Assembly: GCF_019668465.1 (NCBI RefSeq)
Contig: NZ_AP024828.1
Span: forward strand, 1,674,001-1,738,000
Length of the DNA stretch: 64,000 nucleotides
Direction: 5' to 3'
Source: Mycobacterium senriense
GTDB taxonomy: Bacteria; Actinomycetota; Actinomycetes; Mycobacteriales; Mycobacteriaceae
The notes under the pieces are model-generated. The model ran no database searches, had not been told where the DNA came from, and saw only the letters and a list, made by a program, of their open reading frames with translations. The position numbers and the translations under genes are program-made. Shown in pieces: positions 51,501 through 60,215 of the stretch; position 1 is the first letter of the stretch, and every line of letters starts with the position of its first letter.

Positions 51501-52843
51501 ATACCCGCAGCGCGAGAATCGGTATGGCCATCGCTCTGATAGCGGTGCTGCTCGGCGGAATTGTCACCGTGGTACGGTCGGCCGCGGGGGTCGGTCGCAC
51601 CACTGTCATCGGATACTTCGCCAACAGCACTGGCCTCTACAACGGTGACAACGTCGTTGTTCTCGGCGTGCCTGTCGGCAAGATCGAAAAAATCGAACCC
51701 CAACCCGATCATGTGCGAATCACCTTCTGGTTCAACGACAAATATAAGGTTCCCGCGGACGTCAAAGCAGCCATCCTGTCGCCCTCGCTGGTGACGCCCC
51801 GGTCCATTCAGTTGACCCCCGCCTATACGGGCGGTCCGGTGCTAGCAGACCATGCAGTGATCCCGCAGCAACGTACCGCGGTACCAGTGGAATACGACGA
51901 CTTCCGCCAGCAGCTGGAGAAGCTGACGCAGGTGCTGCAGCCGACTGCACCGGGTGGAACCAGCACCTTGGGGGAGTTCATCAACACCGCGGCCGACAAC
52001 CTGCGGGGCCGGGGTCCAGACATCCGTAACACTGTCATCGAACTCTCGCAGGCGATTTCAGCGCTCGGCGACCATAGCAGTGACCTGTTCAGCACCGTGA
52101 AAAACCTGTCCGTTCTGGTCTCCGCGTTGCACGACAGCAGCGACCTACTCCAACATCTGAATCAGAACCTTGCCGCGGTCACAGGTCTGCTCGCCAACGA
52201 CCCCAGCGAGGTTGCGAATGCTGTCCGCAACCTCAACGACGTAGTTGGCGACGTCCGAGGCTTTGTCGCCGAGAACCGGGAAGCGCTGGGTACGACGACG
52301 GACAAATTGGCGTCAGTGACTCAAGCCGTGAACGACAGCCTCGGCGATGTTAAGCAACTGCTGCATACCGCCCCGACGGCCTTTCAGAACTTCCTCAACA
52401 TCTATCAACCCGCACAAGGGACGTTGACCGGTGCGCTGGCCTTCAACAACTTCGCCAACACAATCCAATTCCTTTGTGGGGCAGTTGAAGCCGCATCACG
52501 TCTCGGTGCCAAAGAATCAGCCAAGTTATGTGTGCAGTACCTGGCGCCGATTATCAAAAACCGCCAAGTGAATTTTCCGCCGTTAGGTGAGAACCTCTTC
52601 GTCGGGGCGGCAGCGCGCCCCAACGAAATCACCTATAGCGAGGACTGGTTGCGCCCGGATTATGTTCCGCCGCACCCTGACTCCCCGCCAACGCAGGGCG
52701 ACCCGGGACCGCCGGCCGCTGGGCCGGCCCCGGCCGATACCCCACCGCCGGCAGCCGACGCACCGCCGCCTGCGCAGGCGGCGCCAACGAACCCGGCCGA
52801 CGGTTTACGCGGAATGATGGTGCCGTCCGGAGGTGCACAATGA
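51497..52843 (+). CDS. mceD: Mce family protein D
   Basis: A 448-residue Mce subunit that begins at TTG 51497 (NTRSARIGMAIALIAVLLGG), overlapping the mceC stop and preceded by AAGGGGGTGG; the next ATG (51524) would cut into the membrane segment. The Mce domain reads FANSTGLYNGDNVVVLGVPVGKIEKIE, followed by helices with FRQQLEKLTQVLQPT and LNDVVGDVRGFVAENREALG, and a Pro/Ala-rich tail. Like A and C, it has a disordered tail that may interact with the cell wall. Confidence 0.92.
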   Translation: MNTRSARIGMAIALIAVLLGGIVTVVRSAAGVGRTTVIGYFANSTGLYNGDNVVVLGVPVGKIEKIEPQPDHVRITFWFNDKYKVPADVKAAILSPSLVTPRSIQLTPAYTGGPVLADHAVIPQQRTAVPVEYDDFRQQLEKLTQVLQPTAPGGTSTLGEFINTAADNLRGRGPDIRNTVIELSQAISALGDHSSDLFSTVKNLSVLVSALHDSSDLLQHLNQNLAAVTGLLANDPSEVANAVRNLNDVVGDVRGFVAENREALGTTTDKLASVTQAVNDSLGDVKQLLHTAPTAFQNFLNIYQPAQGTLTGALAFNNFANTIQFLCGAVEAASRLGAKESAKLCVQYLAPIIKNRQVNFPPLGENLFVGAAARPNEITYSEDWLRPDYVPPHPDSPPTQGDPGPPAAGPAPADTPPPAADAPPPAQAAPTNPADGLRGMMVPSGGAQ

Positions 52844-54000
52844 GCCGATCACCACTTTGTCGTCGCGCGATGATGGTGCTTCTGGCAGCGGTGACGCTTA
52901 CAACACTGTCCGGTTGCGGGTTTCGAGGTCTGAACTCAATCAGTTTGCCCGGGACCAAAGGCGGCGGTCCGGGCGCGTATACCATCCGAGCGCAGATGCC
53001 CGATGTGCAGAATCTGCAACAGAATTCGCGGGTCCGGGTCAACGATGTGACGGTCGGCAACGTTACCGACATAGAACTTCAGGGTTGGAATGCACTGGTC
53101 ACCATGACGATCGACCGCGATGTCGACCTGCCCGCCAATGCGACCGCTACCCTTGGTCAAACCAGCTTGCTCGGTTCGGTGCATGTCGAACTGGCGCCTC
53201 CAGTCGGGGTAGCCCCGCAGGGCAAGCTGAGAAACGGTTCGTTGATTCCGCTGTCGTCGGCCGGCGCCTATCCGTCCACCGAGCGGACACTGGCGGCCGT
53301 GTCACTGCTACTCAACGGCGGTGGCCTGGGTCAGATTCAAGACATCACCAAGACTCTGAGTACCGCTTTCAGTGGGCGCGAGCAAGATCTGCGAAACCTG
53401 CTGAATCAACTCGATACGTTTGTCGGCTACCTCAACGACCAAAAAAGCGACATCATTGCGGCAACGGACCACTTCAACAATCTCGTCGGTCAATTCGCCG
53501 ATCAGAAACCGATTATCGACAAGGCACTGAAGACCATTCCGCAAGCGTTGACGGTGCTCAAGGACCAGCGAGAGAACCTCTCTAATGCCCTGGACCAAGT
53601 CGGCAAGTTGAGCGCGCTCGCCGCCGACTCGGTTAACAAGACCAAGGAAAACCTCATCAAGGAATTGAAAGACCTTGGCCCCGTGCTGCAATCGCTGGCC
53701 GACGCGGGTCCGGCGCTGACCCGCTCGTTGGGCTTCCTCGGAACATTTCCGTTCCCCGCATCGACACTCAGCAACTGGGTGCGCGGCGACTACGCGAACT
53801 TGACGGCAGTCATCGACTTGACGCTGAGTCGGCTCGACGCGGGGTTCTTCACGGGCACCCGGTTCGAGTGCAATCTGACCGAGCTTGAATTGCAGTGGGG
53901 CCGCACCATCGGGCAAATGCCCAGCCCCTGCACCGCAGGCAGCCAGTACAACCCTGGTAACCCCTTGGTCGTTCCCTACCATTTCGATCAGGGGCGCTGA
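52840..54000 (+). CDS. mceE: Mce family lipoprotein E (LprK/LprN type)
   Basis: A 386-residue Mce subunit with an N-terminal lipoprotein signal (RRAMMVLLAAVTLTTLSGC, lipobox Cys about 26), as in MceE proteins. The Mce domain is MPDVQNLQQNSRVRVNDVTVGNVTDIE and SLLGSVHVELAPP. A helical part (TKTLSTAFSGREQDLRNLLNQL, IIAATDHFNNLVGQFA) and a Cys-containing C-terminal region follow. The ATG overlaps the mceD stop (ATGA). Confidence 0.93.
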   Translation: MSRSPLCRRAMMVLLAAVTLTTLSGCGFRGLNSISLPGTKGGGPGAYTIRAQMPDVQNLQQNSRVRVNDVTVGNVTDIELQGWNALVTMTIDRDVDLPANATATLGQTSLLGSVHVELAPPVGVAPQGKLRNGSLIPLSSAGAYPSTERTLAAVSLLLNGGGLGQIQDITKTLSTAFSGREQDLRNLLNQLDTFVGYLNDQKSDIIAATDHFNNLVGQFADQKPIIDKALKTIPQALTVLKDQRENLSNALDQVGKLSALAADSVNKTKENLIKELKDLGPVLQSLADAGPALTRSLGFLGTFPFPASTLSNWVRGDYANLTAVIDLTLSRLDAGFFTGTRFECNLTELELQWGRTIGQMPSPCTAGSQYNPGNPLVVPYHFDQGR

Positions 54001-54001
54001 G

Positions 54002-55477
54002 ATGCTGCATCTGACCCGGCGCATCAAGATCCAACTGACTGTTTTCACGGTGATCAGCCTGAGCGCAGCCTCGCTCATGTTCTTCAACTACATGCAGATC
54101 CCGACGGTGTTCTTCGGGGTCGATCGCTACACGGTCACTGTGGAGCTGCCTCAGGCCGGCGGGCTTTACCCAGGCGGCAACGTCACCTACCGAGGCGTCG
54201 AGGTGGGTCGCGTGCAAGAGGTACAGCTGACCGCGACCGGCGCCGAGGCCGTGCTTCAGCTCAATTCTGATGTCCACATTCCTGCCGACCTGAATGCGCA
54301 GGTACACAGTGTCTCGGCGGTCGGCGAGCAATACGTCGAGCTGCTGCCACGTGGTGGGCAGGGGCCGTCGCTGAAGAACGGTGACGTGATCCCGATCGAC
54401 CGCAGTTATGTTCCACCAGATATCAATTCGCTGCTGGCAGCTACCAACCGCGGCCTTGCCGTGATCCCGCGTGACAACCTCAAGACGGTGGTGGACGAGT
54501 CGTATACCGCCGTGGGCGGGCTCGGCCCGGAGCTTTCCCGGCTGATCAGCGGGACGTCGAAGTTGGCGACCGACAGTCGCCAGAACCTCGATGCGCTTGT
54601 GAATCTGATCGATGGGTCAAAGCCGTTGCTGGACAGCCAGACCCAGTCAGCAGATGCGGTCCAAGGGTGGGCCGCCCATCTGGCGACGCTCACTTCCGAG
54701 CTGCGCGATAACGACTCCTCGGTCGCAGGCCTAATACGAGAGGGCGGCCCGGCGGCCGCCGAGGCCCGGCAGTTGTTCGACCGGCTCAATCCCACGCTGC
54801 CGATCGTGCTGGCCAACCTGGTCAGTGTCGGGCAGGTAGGCGTCACATACCGGGACAACCTCGAATCCTTATTGGTCGAGTTGCCTCAGGGGACAGCCGA
54901 CATCCAAGCGACCGGTGTGGCCAACAAAAACACCAAGCAGGCTTACAACGGTGCGTTCCTGAGCTTCAATCTGAATCTCAACTGGCCCCCCCCGTGTACC
55001 ACCGGATTCCTGCCCATCCAGCAGCAACGCGCTGCCAGCTATGAGGACTATCCGGACTCCCCTAACGGGGACATCTATTGCCGGGTGCCGCAGGACTCGA
55101 TGCTCAACGTGCGCGGTGCCCATAACTTGCCCTGCGAGACGCGCCCCGGCAAACGCGCGCCGACCGTCAAGTTGTGCGAAAGCGACCAAACTTACGTTCC
55201 GCTCAACGACGGTTTCAACTGGAAGGGTGATCCGAACGCTACGTACTCCGGGCAAGGCATACCGCAGTTCAGGCCGGGGGATGAGCCGCCTGGACAGGTC
55301 CCTCCACCATCGCCGCCGGGGCCGCCGCCACTGCCGATAGCGGCCGTTCAATACGATCCCGCCACGGGCATGTATATGGGGCCAGACGGCCGGATGTACA
55401 CCCAGACCGACCTAGCCGGCGGTACTCAGAAAGGGCAAACATGGCAAAGCATGCTGATGCCACCCAAGAGAAATTGA
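54002..55477 (+). CDS. mceF: Mce family protein F
   Basis: A 491-residue last Mce subunit, starting one base after the mceE stop. It has a membrane segment (IQLTVFTVISLSAASLMFF), Mce domain (LPQAGGLYPGGNVTYRGVEVGRVQEVQ, AVGEQYVELLPRG), a long helical part, and a Cys-rich C-terminal third (PPPCTTGFLP, YCRVPQD, LPCETRPGKRA). The end is Pro-rich with YDPATGMYMGPDGRMYT. Its last 37 bases overlap the first Mce-associated gene. Confidence 0.93.
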   Translation: MLHLTRRIKIQLTVFTVISLSAASLMFFNYMQIPTVFFGVDRYTVTVELPQAGGLYPGGNVTYRGVEVGRVQEVQLTATGAEAVLQLNSDVHIPADLNAQVHSVSAVGEQYVELLPRGGQGPSLKNGDVIPIDRSYVPPDINSLLAATNRGLAVIPRDNLKTVVDESYTAVGGLGPELSRLISGTSKLATDSRQNLDALVNLIDGSKPLLDSQTQSADAVQGWAAHLATLTSELRDNDSSVAGLIREGGPAAAEARQLFDRLNPTLPIVLANLVSVGQVGVTYRDNLESLLVELPQGTADIQATGVANKNTKQAYNGAFLSFNLNLNWPPPCTTGFLPIQQQRAASYEDYPDSPNGDIYCRVPQDSMLNVRGAHNLPCETRPGKRAPTVKLCESDQTYVPLNDGFNWKGDPNATYSGQGIPQFRPGDEPPGQVPPPSPPGPPPLPIAAVQYDPATGMYMGPDGRMYTQTDLAGGTQKGQTWQSMLMPPKRN

Positions 55478-56172
55478 GCGAGTCGGGCCCGGAGGCCACG
55501 TCACCATCGGCCGGTCCCTCAGAAGAGGGTTCACCGGAAGCGGTTACTGCTGATGAGACGATCGCTGAGGCGCCCGCTTCGGACAACCCCATAGTGGAGG
55601 AGCAGGCCGACGAGGTCGAGGATTACGACGCCTCGGTTGATGACGCTGCCGAACCGGATGCCGAACCCGCTGCGCCGGCGAAGAAACCAATCTCGACTAC
55701 GCGATTGGCGACAGCCTTCGGGTTGGTCACAGTGGTTGGATTGGCCGTGCTCGGGGGCTGGTTCGGGTATCAGGCATATCAGTCACACCAGGCCCAACAA
55801 CAGCGCGAATTGCTAGTTCGCATCGGCAGGCAAGGCGCGCTGAACCTGACGACAATCGACTGGCAGCACGCCGACGCCGACGTCCAGCGCATCCTGGACT
55901 CAGCGACGGGCACTTTCTACGACGACTTCTCTCATCGATCCAAACCCTTCATCGACGTCGTCAAGAAAGCACAGTCGAAATCGGTCGGGACCATTACCGA
56001 GGCGGGTCTGGAGTCGCAAACAGGCAATGAAGCCCAAGTGCTGGTGGCGGTGTCCGTCAAGACCTCGAATCTCGGTGCGGCCGAACAGGGCCCGCGACAC
56101 TGGCGGATGCGAATCACCGTGCAGAAGGTCGGAGACGAGCTGAAAGTCTCCAACGTTGCATTCGTACCATGA
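55441..56172 (+). CDS. Mce-associated membrane protein
   Basis: A 243-residue accessory (Mas) protein: an acidic, Ala/Glu/Pro-rich cytoplasmic N-terminus of about 80 residues, one membrane helix (LATAFGLVTVVGLAVLGGWFGYQAY, about 88-113), then a periplasmic NTF2-like domain ending VGDELKVSNVAFVP. Such proteins stabilise Mce complexes (LucA-like and OmpA-like partners are known). It overlaps mceF by 37 bases and its stop overlaps the next gene's ATG. Confidence 0.85.
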   Translation: MAKHADATQEKLSESGPEATSPSAGPSEEGSPEAVTADETIAEAPASDNPIVEEQADEVEDYDASVDDAAEPDAEPAAPAKKPISTTRLATAFGLVTVVGLAVLGGWFGYQAYQSHQAQQQRELLVRIGRQGALNLTTIDWQHADADVQRILDSATGTFYDDFSHRSKPFIDVVKKAQSKSVGTITEAGLESQTGNEAQVLVAVSVKTSNLGAAEQGPRHWRMRITVQKVGDELKVSNVAFVP

Positions 56173-56936
56173 CGGGGCCGCACCCTGGCCAGCGCCGACG
56201 AGTAAGCCCACGAACCAGAGAAGGAACCATCGCAGTGCCGGTTAGATCCGATCCCGCCGTAGAGCAGGACCACGCGCAGGTCGATGAGCAGACCACTCAG
56301 CAAATCGATACTGAGACAGACGAAGCCGACGAAGCCGGAGACGGCACGAACACGACCGATATCGAGGACGTTGCCGAATTGGAGGACGCATCCGGCGACG
56401 ATCCTGAAACGGAAGATCCCAAAGACATTGGATCCCAGTCGCGTAAGCGCCGGATCAACTGGTCGCGAGTGCTGGTCTTCGGGGTGCTGCCTATACTGGC
56501 TTTGTTGATCGCGGCGGCCACCGGCTTCCTCAAGTGGCAAGACGCGTGGAACCGTTCGTCTAGAGCGGCCGAAATCGAGGCAGTCGCCGCCGCCAAGGAT
56601 TCCAGCGTTGCGATACTTTCCTACCAACCCGACAACGTCGAAAAGAACCTCGGCGCCGCCCGCGATCGGCTGACCGGGAAGTTCAAGGACTCCTACACTC
56701 AGTTGGTCCACGACGTGGTGATACCAGGCGCCAAAAAGGACCACATCTCGGCGGTCGCTACCGTCCCCGCCGCTGCCTCGGTATCGGCAAACCCAAACCA
56801 CGCGGTCGCGCTGGTGTATGTCGACCAGACTGTGACCGTTGGCGACGATGCACCTACCGACACCGCATCTACCGTCCGGGTAACGATGGACAAGGTCGGA
56901 AACCGTTGGCTGATTTCCTCATTCGACCCAGTTTGA
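56169..56936 (+). CDS. Mce-associated membrane protein, second copy
   Basis: A 255-residue paralogue of the preceding gene with the same architecture: a highly acidic N-terminal 95 residues (TTDIEDVAELEDASGDDPET), a membrane helix (VLVFGVLPILALLIAAATGF), and an NTF2-like part (SYQPDNVEKNLGAARDRLTGKF...NRWLISSFDPV). The ATG at 56169 overlaps the upstream stop; a later start around 56235 (GTG) has the site GAAGGAACC. It is the last gene of the mce operon. Confidence 0.83.
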   Translation: MTGPHPGQRRRVSPRTREGTIAVPVRSDPAVEQDHAQVDEQTTQQIDTETDEADEAGDGTNTTDIEDVAELEDASGDDPETEDPKDIGSQSRKRRINWSRVLVFGVLPILALLIAAATGFLKWQDAWNRSSRAAEIEAVAAAKDSSVAILSYQPDNVEKNLGAARDRLTGKFKDSYTQLVHDVVIPGAKKDHISAVATVPAAASVSANPNHAVALVYVDQTVTVGDDAPTDTASTVRVTMDKVGNRWLISSFDPV

Positions 56937-57205
56937 GGCCGCGATGGGACAGACAGATATCTCCTGCAGGTCTGACTGGGTCATAAACCGCGACATGGCT
57001 CCCGGATGACGCAGCACAACAGTGGTATTAATCTGGAGCGGACGCACGTGCGGTGCGTCGGTCCAGCCCCCGATGTGTGCACACCCTACGAATTTGCATG
57101 AATAGCTTTGCCTTTGGAGTCGCTAGCTTTCCGCGGTCGGAAGGGTTCGTCGAGAACTGCGGTGCCGCCGGGTGCGGCCAGCTGCGGCGTGCTTAGCTTG
57201 GCTAC

Positions 57206-58060
57206 ATGATCTCGACGCTCGAAGACGTGCTGAGTCTGTTGGACCTGCAGCAGATCGATGACGCAGCGTTCGTGGGCACTCAACCCGACACCCCCAACCA
57301 CCACATCATCGGAAGCCAGGTCGCCGCTCAGGCGTTGATGGCGGCCGGGCGGACGACACCCGGGCGACTGGGGCACAGCATGCACATGTACTTTCTGCGG
57401 CGTGGTGACGCAAGGCAGCCGATCCAGTATGACGTGACCCCGCTACGTGACGGCGGCACCATCTCCTCGCGTCGGGTGACCGCGAGCCAGTCGGGAGTCG
57501 TCCTCTTCGAGGCGCTCGCCTCATTCACAATCATCGCCGACGACGTCGACTGGCAACAAAGAATGCCTGACGTGGCTGGGCCGGACGCGGTCCACGGACT
57601 CGAGGATCTCTTGACGCCCTACGCCGAGGAATTCGGTGACTGGTGGCCGCAGCAACGTCCATTCACCATGCGGTACCTCGACGCGCCGCCGCGGGTCGCC
57701 CTTGATCTCTCCGACCCGCCGCCCCCGCGGCTTCGGATCTGGCTTCGCGCTAACGGCGAGGTCTCCGACGATCCGATGGTCAACAGTTGTGTGGTGGCCT
57801 ATCTCAGCGCGCTCACATTGCTCGAGTGTGCGATGACGACGATGCGCACCACACCGATGGGGCCTCGGCTCTCGGCGCTTGTCGACCACACCATGTGGTT
57901 TCACCGCGCTGCCAATTTTACTGACTGGCTGCTCTTCGACCAGTTCTCGCCGAGTATTGTGGGCCGCCGCGGTTTGGCCACCGGGACCCTGTACAACCGG
58001 TCGGGCGAATTGGTGTGCATCGCAACCCAGGAGGGCTATTTCGCTGAGCAGCGACAGTGA
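57206..58060 (+). CDS. tesB: acyl-CoA thioesterase II
   Basis: A 284-residue double-hotdog thioesterase. The start is ATG 57206. Hotdog one has NHHIIGSQVAAQALMAAGRT, HMYFLRRGDARQPIQYDV and SSRRVTASQSGVVLFEALASF; hotdog two ends in FDQFSPSIVGRRGLATGTLYNRSGELVCIATQEGYF, which carries the catalytic Asp-Ser/Thr-Gln type region (TQEG). It hydrolyses acyl-CoA to free acid and CoA. It is intact, unlike the copy at 4054, and could supply that function. It is convergent with the CoA-transferase gene. Confidence 0.92.
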   Translation: MISTLEDVLSLLDLQQIDDAAFVGTQPDTPNHHIIGSQVAAQALMAAGRTTPGRLGHSMHMYFLRRGDARQPIQYDVTPLRDGGTISSRRVTASQSGVVLFEALASFTIIADDVDWQQRMPDVAGPDAVHGLEDLLTPYAEEFGDWWPQQRPFTMRYLDAPPRVALDLSDPPPPRLRIWLRANGEVSDDPMVNSCVVAYLSALTLLECAMTTMRTTPMGPRLSALVDHTMWFHRAANFTDWLLFDQFSPSIVGRRGLATGTLYNRSGELVCIATQEGYFAEQRQ

Positions 58061-58090
58061 AGCGGATCAATGGCGGTGGCAGCACTCAGA

Positions 58091-59320
58091 TTACGTGATC
58101 GCGCCGGCGATCTTGAGCTCAATAAGGCGGTCGTCATCGATGCCCAGTTCGCGCAGTACTGCGTCGGTGTGCTCCGCGAATTGCGGTGCTCTGGTCAGGC
58201 TGGCTGTATCGTCGTCGAACTGCGCCGGGCTGGCGACCAACTTCTGCGGATGACCTTCGGCATCGACGATTTCGGCGATGCGACCGTTGGCAGTCAGTGC
58301 TTCGTCATTGGCTATTTCCCAGGCATCCTGCACCGGGGCCCACTGCCCTCTGCCCTTTCGTAATAACGCTTGGCATTCAGCGAAACTCAACTTGCCGATC
58401 GCGTCCGCAACGATTTGTTGGGCAGTTTCGCTGTGCTCGGCCATCGCGTCGAGCGTTGTGAACCGCGGATCTTCAGCGACGTCGTGCAGACCCATCAGCC
58501 GGCAGAACTGCGGCCAGTATCGCGTTGGTTGCAACATTGACAACTGGACGAACCTTCCGTCCGAAGTCCGATAAGCGCCGGTGAGCGGGTTGCCCGGGGC
58601 CTGGGTTCGCCGTTCTACCTTCGGTAGCGGGCCGCCCATCAGCATTGCCATGTTCACGTTGAACTGGGTTGTCCAAGCGCCGACCGCCAAGAGCGAGACG
58701 TCGAGCACGGACGGTTCCCCGGTGGCCTGTCTGCCGTAGAGTGCCGCCGCCACGGCGCCGGCGATGGTGATGCCGCCGATGTTGTCCCCGTAAGCCCCGG
58801 CGGGCATGAACGGACTGTGTGTGGCATCGGGCGACGTGAGGCCGTGCGCGCTGCCACCACGGGCCCAGAACGCCGTCGCATCGTAGGCTCCGGCATCGCG
58901 GTCAGGCCCGTTGGAGCCGAAACCGTTGCCGACGACATAAATAATGTCGGGGTTGACGCGGCGGATGTCGTCAACGTCGATCGACAGCTTCTTCCGCGTC
59001 GACGGCAGGTAGTTCGTCAGGAACACGTCGCTCCGCCGGATCAGTTCGTCGAGCAGGGGACGCGCCTCCGAATTGTCGAGGGCCAGCCCAACACTGCGCT
59101 TTCCGCGGTTGGGCGCCTCCATGATCGGCGCGAACGACGATCCGGGTACGGTTGCCGCGGCGCCCAACACTTTGACCAAGCCGCGCTGGGCGTCGCCGGT
59201 GACAGGATGCTCGATCTTCACCACATCGGCGCCCCAGTCGGCGAGCACAGCGCCTGCCGAAGGAACGAAGGTGAACTGGGCGACCTCCAGCACGCGAACT
59301 CCGGTGAGCGGTTTACGCAT
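58091..59320 (-). CDS. CoA-transferase family III (CaiB/BaiF-type)
   Basis: A 409-residue formyl-CoA-transferase-like protein that moves CoA between acids. The N-terminal pattern is LTGVRVLEVAQFTFVPSAGAVLADWGADVVKIEHP, then RGKRSVGLAL, and the catalytic Asp is probably that in AYDATAFWARGG near 168. AGAYGDNIGGITIAGAVAAALYGRQ and the GPLP...GNPLTGAYRTSDGRFVQLSML region follow. Its ATG is 37 bases downstream of the GntR stop on the same strand, so the regulator and enzyme probably form an operon. The members are typical of bile acid, carnitine and methylacyl-CoA pathways. Confidence 0.9.
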   Translation of the reverse strand: MRKPLTGVRVLEVAQFTFVPSAGAVLADWGADVVKIEHPVTGDAQRGLVKVLGAAATVPGSSFAPIMEAPNRGKRSVGLALDNSEARPLLDELIRRSDVFLTNYLPSTRKKLSIDVDDIRRVNPDIIYVVGNGFGSNGPDRDAGAYDATAFWARGGSAHGLTSPDATHSPFMPAGAYGDNIGGITIAGAVAAALYGRQATGEPSVLDVSLLAVGAWTTQFNVNMAMLMGGPLPKVERRTQAPGNPLTGAYRTSDGRFVQLSMLQPTRYWPQFCRLMGLHDVAEDPRFTTLDAMAEHSETAQQIVADAIGKLSFAECQALLRKGRGQWAPVQDAWEIANDEALTANGRIAEIVDAEGHPQKLVASPAQFDDDTASLTRAPQFAEHTDAVLRELGIDDDRLIELKIAGAIT

Positions 59321-59357
59321 CAGATGTCCTTCAAGTGTGGGTGGGCACGGTGCCCGC

Positions 59358-60140
59358 TCAATGCATGATGTCTCGGACCTTCGTCTTCTCGTGGCCCTTG
59401 AGTAGCTCAGCGCTGGCGTTCTCCATGTGTCGCCGCCAATGCGCCTCGGCCTCGGCGCCGTCCCGGGCGGCCACCAAGTCGGCGAGTCGGGTGTAGGACC
59501 GCATCAGCTTGGTGTACTGAGCCTTGGGCACGACGTTCTGAACGCTCAGAAATGCTGCAGTCATGTGCTTTTCGAAGATTTCGTGCAGCATGCCGACGAT
59601 CACGGTCAGCGTCGCGTTGCCCGACAGTTCGACTAGCCGGCGGTGCAATGCGGTGGATGCTGCGGCCAATCTCCCGGTCTCCCACGCGGCGGGAATCTCC
59701 TCGATTAGTTCGCGTAACTCGCGGTGGGCCGCCGCGGTGCCATCCTCTGCGAGCAGTCGGGCTGCATACGGTTCAATACCCATCCGTGCCGTCATCACGT
59801 CCGCGAGCGTCGTTCCCGCCATCTCGAGCAGGAAGCCCGCCGGCCGCGCGACGATCTCGGGGCCCGGGACGCGAACCCGGGCGCCGGTGCGTGAGCCGCG
59901 CCGCACCTCCACGAGGCGGTCGGACTCCAAGACTCGCACCGCTTCTCGCAGTGACGGCCGGCTGACCTGAAAGTGATCCATGAGTTCGGCTTCGTAGGGA
60001 AGGAAGTCGCCGTCTTTGAGCTGTCCCTCGACGATCATCCGCCGCAACGTGTCCGCCACGATCTCGGCCGTCTTCGGCGACCGCACTGCACCGTTATTCT
60101 GTGACGTGGCCATCGGCGCGAGTGGTTCCCGCTTGGGCAT
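59358..60140 (-). CDS. GntR family regulator, FadR subfamily
   Basis: A 260-residue regulator. The start chosen is ATG 60140, which has GGAGGT at good spacing; the longer frame to 60203 runs through the candidate operator. The winged helix (about residues 18-80) reads IVADTLRRMIVEGQLKDGDFLPYEAELMDHFQVSRPSLREAVRVLE. The all-helical FCD domain follows (ARMGIEPYAARLLAE...HRRLVELSGN...HWRRHMENASAEL) with probable metal-binding Asp/His residues. It would sense an acyl or organic acid ligand and control the CoA-transferase operon, and possibly the LLM gene. Confidence 0.9.
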   Translation of the reverse strand: MPKREPLAPMATSQNNGAVRSPKTAEIVADTLRRMIVEGQLKDGDFLPYEAELMDHFQVSRPSLREAVRVLESDRLVEVRRGSRTGARVRVPGPEIVARPAGFLLEMAGTTLADVMTARMGIEPYAARLLAEDGTAAAHRELRELIEEIPAAWETGRLAAASTALHRRLVELSGNATLTVIVGMLHEIFEKHMTAAFLSVQNVVPKAQYTKLMRSYTRLADLVAARDGAEAEAHWRRHMENASAELLKGHEKTKVRDIMH

Positions 60141-60165
60141 CGCGACCTCCTGAACTCGACATGTA

Positions 60166-60176
60166 GTACTCAGTAC
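60166..60176. promoter_or_regulatory. GntR operator candidate GTACT-C-AGTAC
   Basis: A perfect 5-1-5 palindrome 26-36 bases upstream of the GntR start, in the place where a FadR-type regulator would repress itself. Confidence 0.45.
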
Positions 60177-60215
60177 ACCATGTAAGGCGCCTATCTGGGG
60201 CATCCGTGGCTGGCG

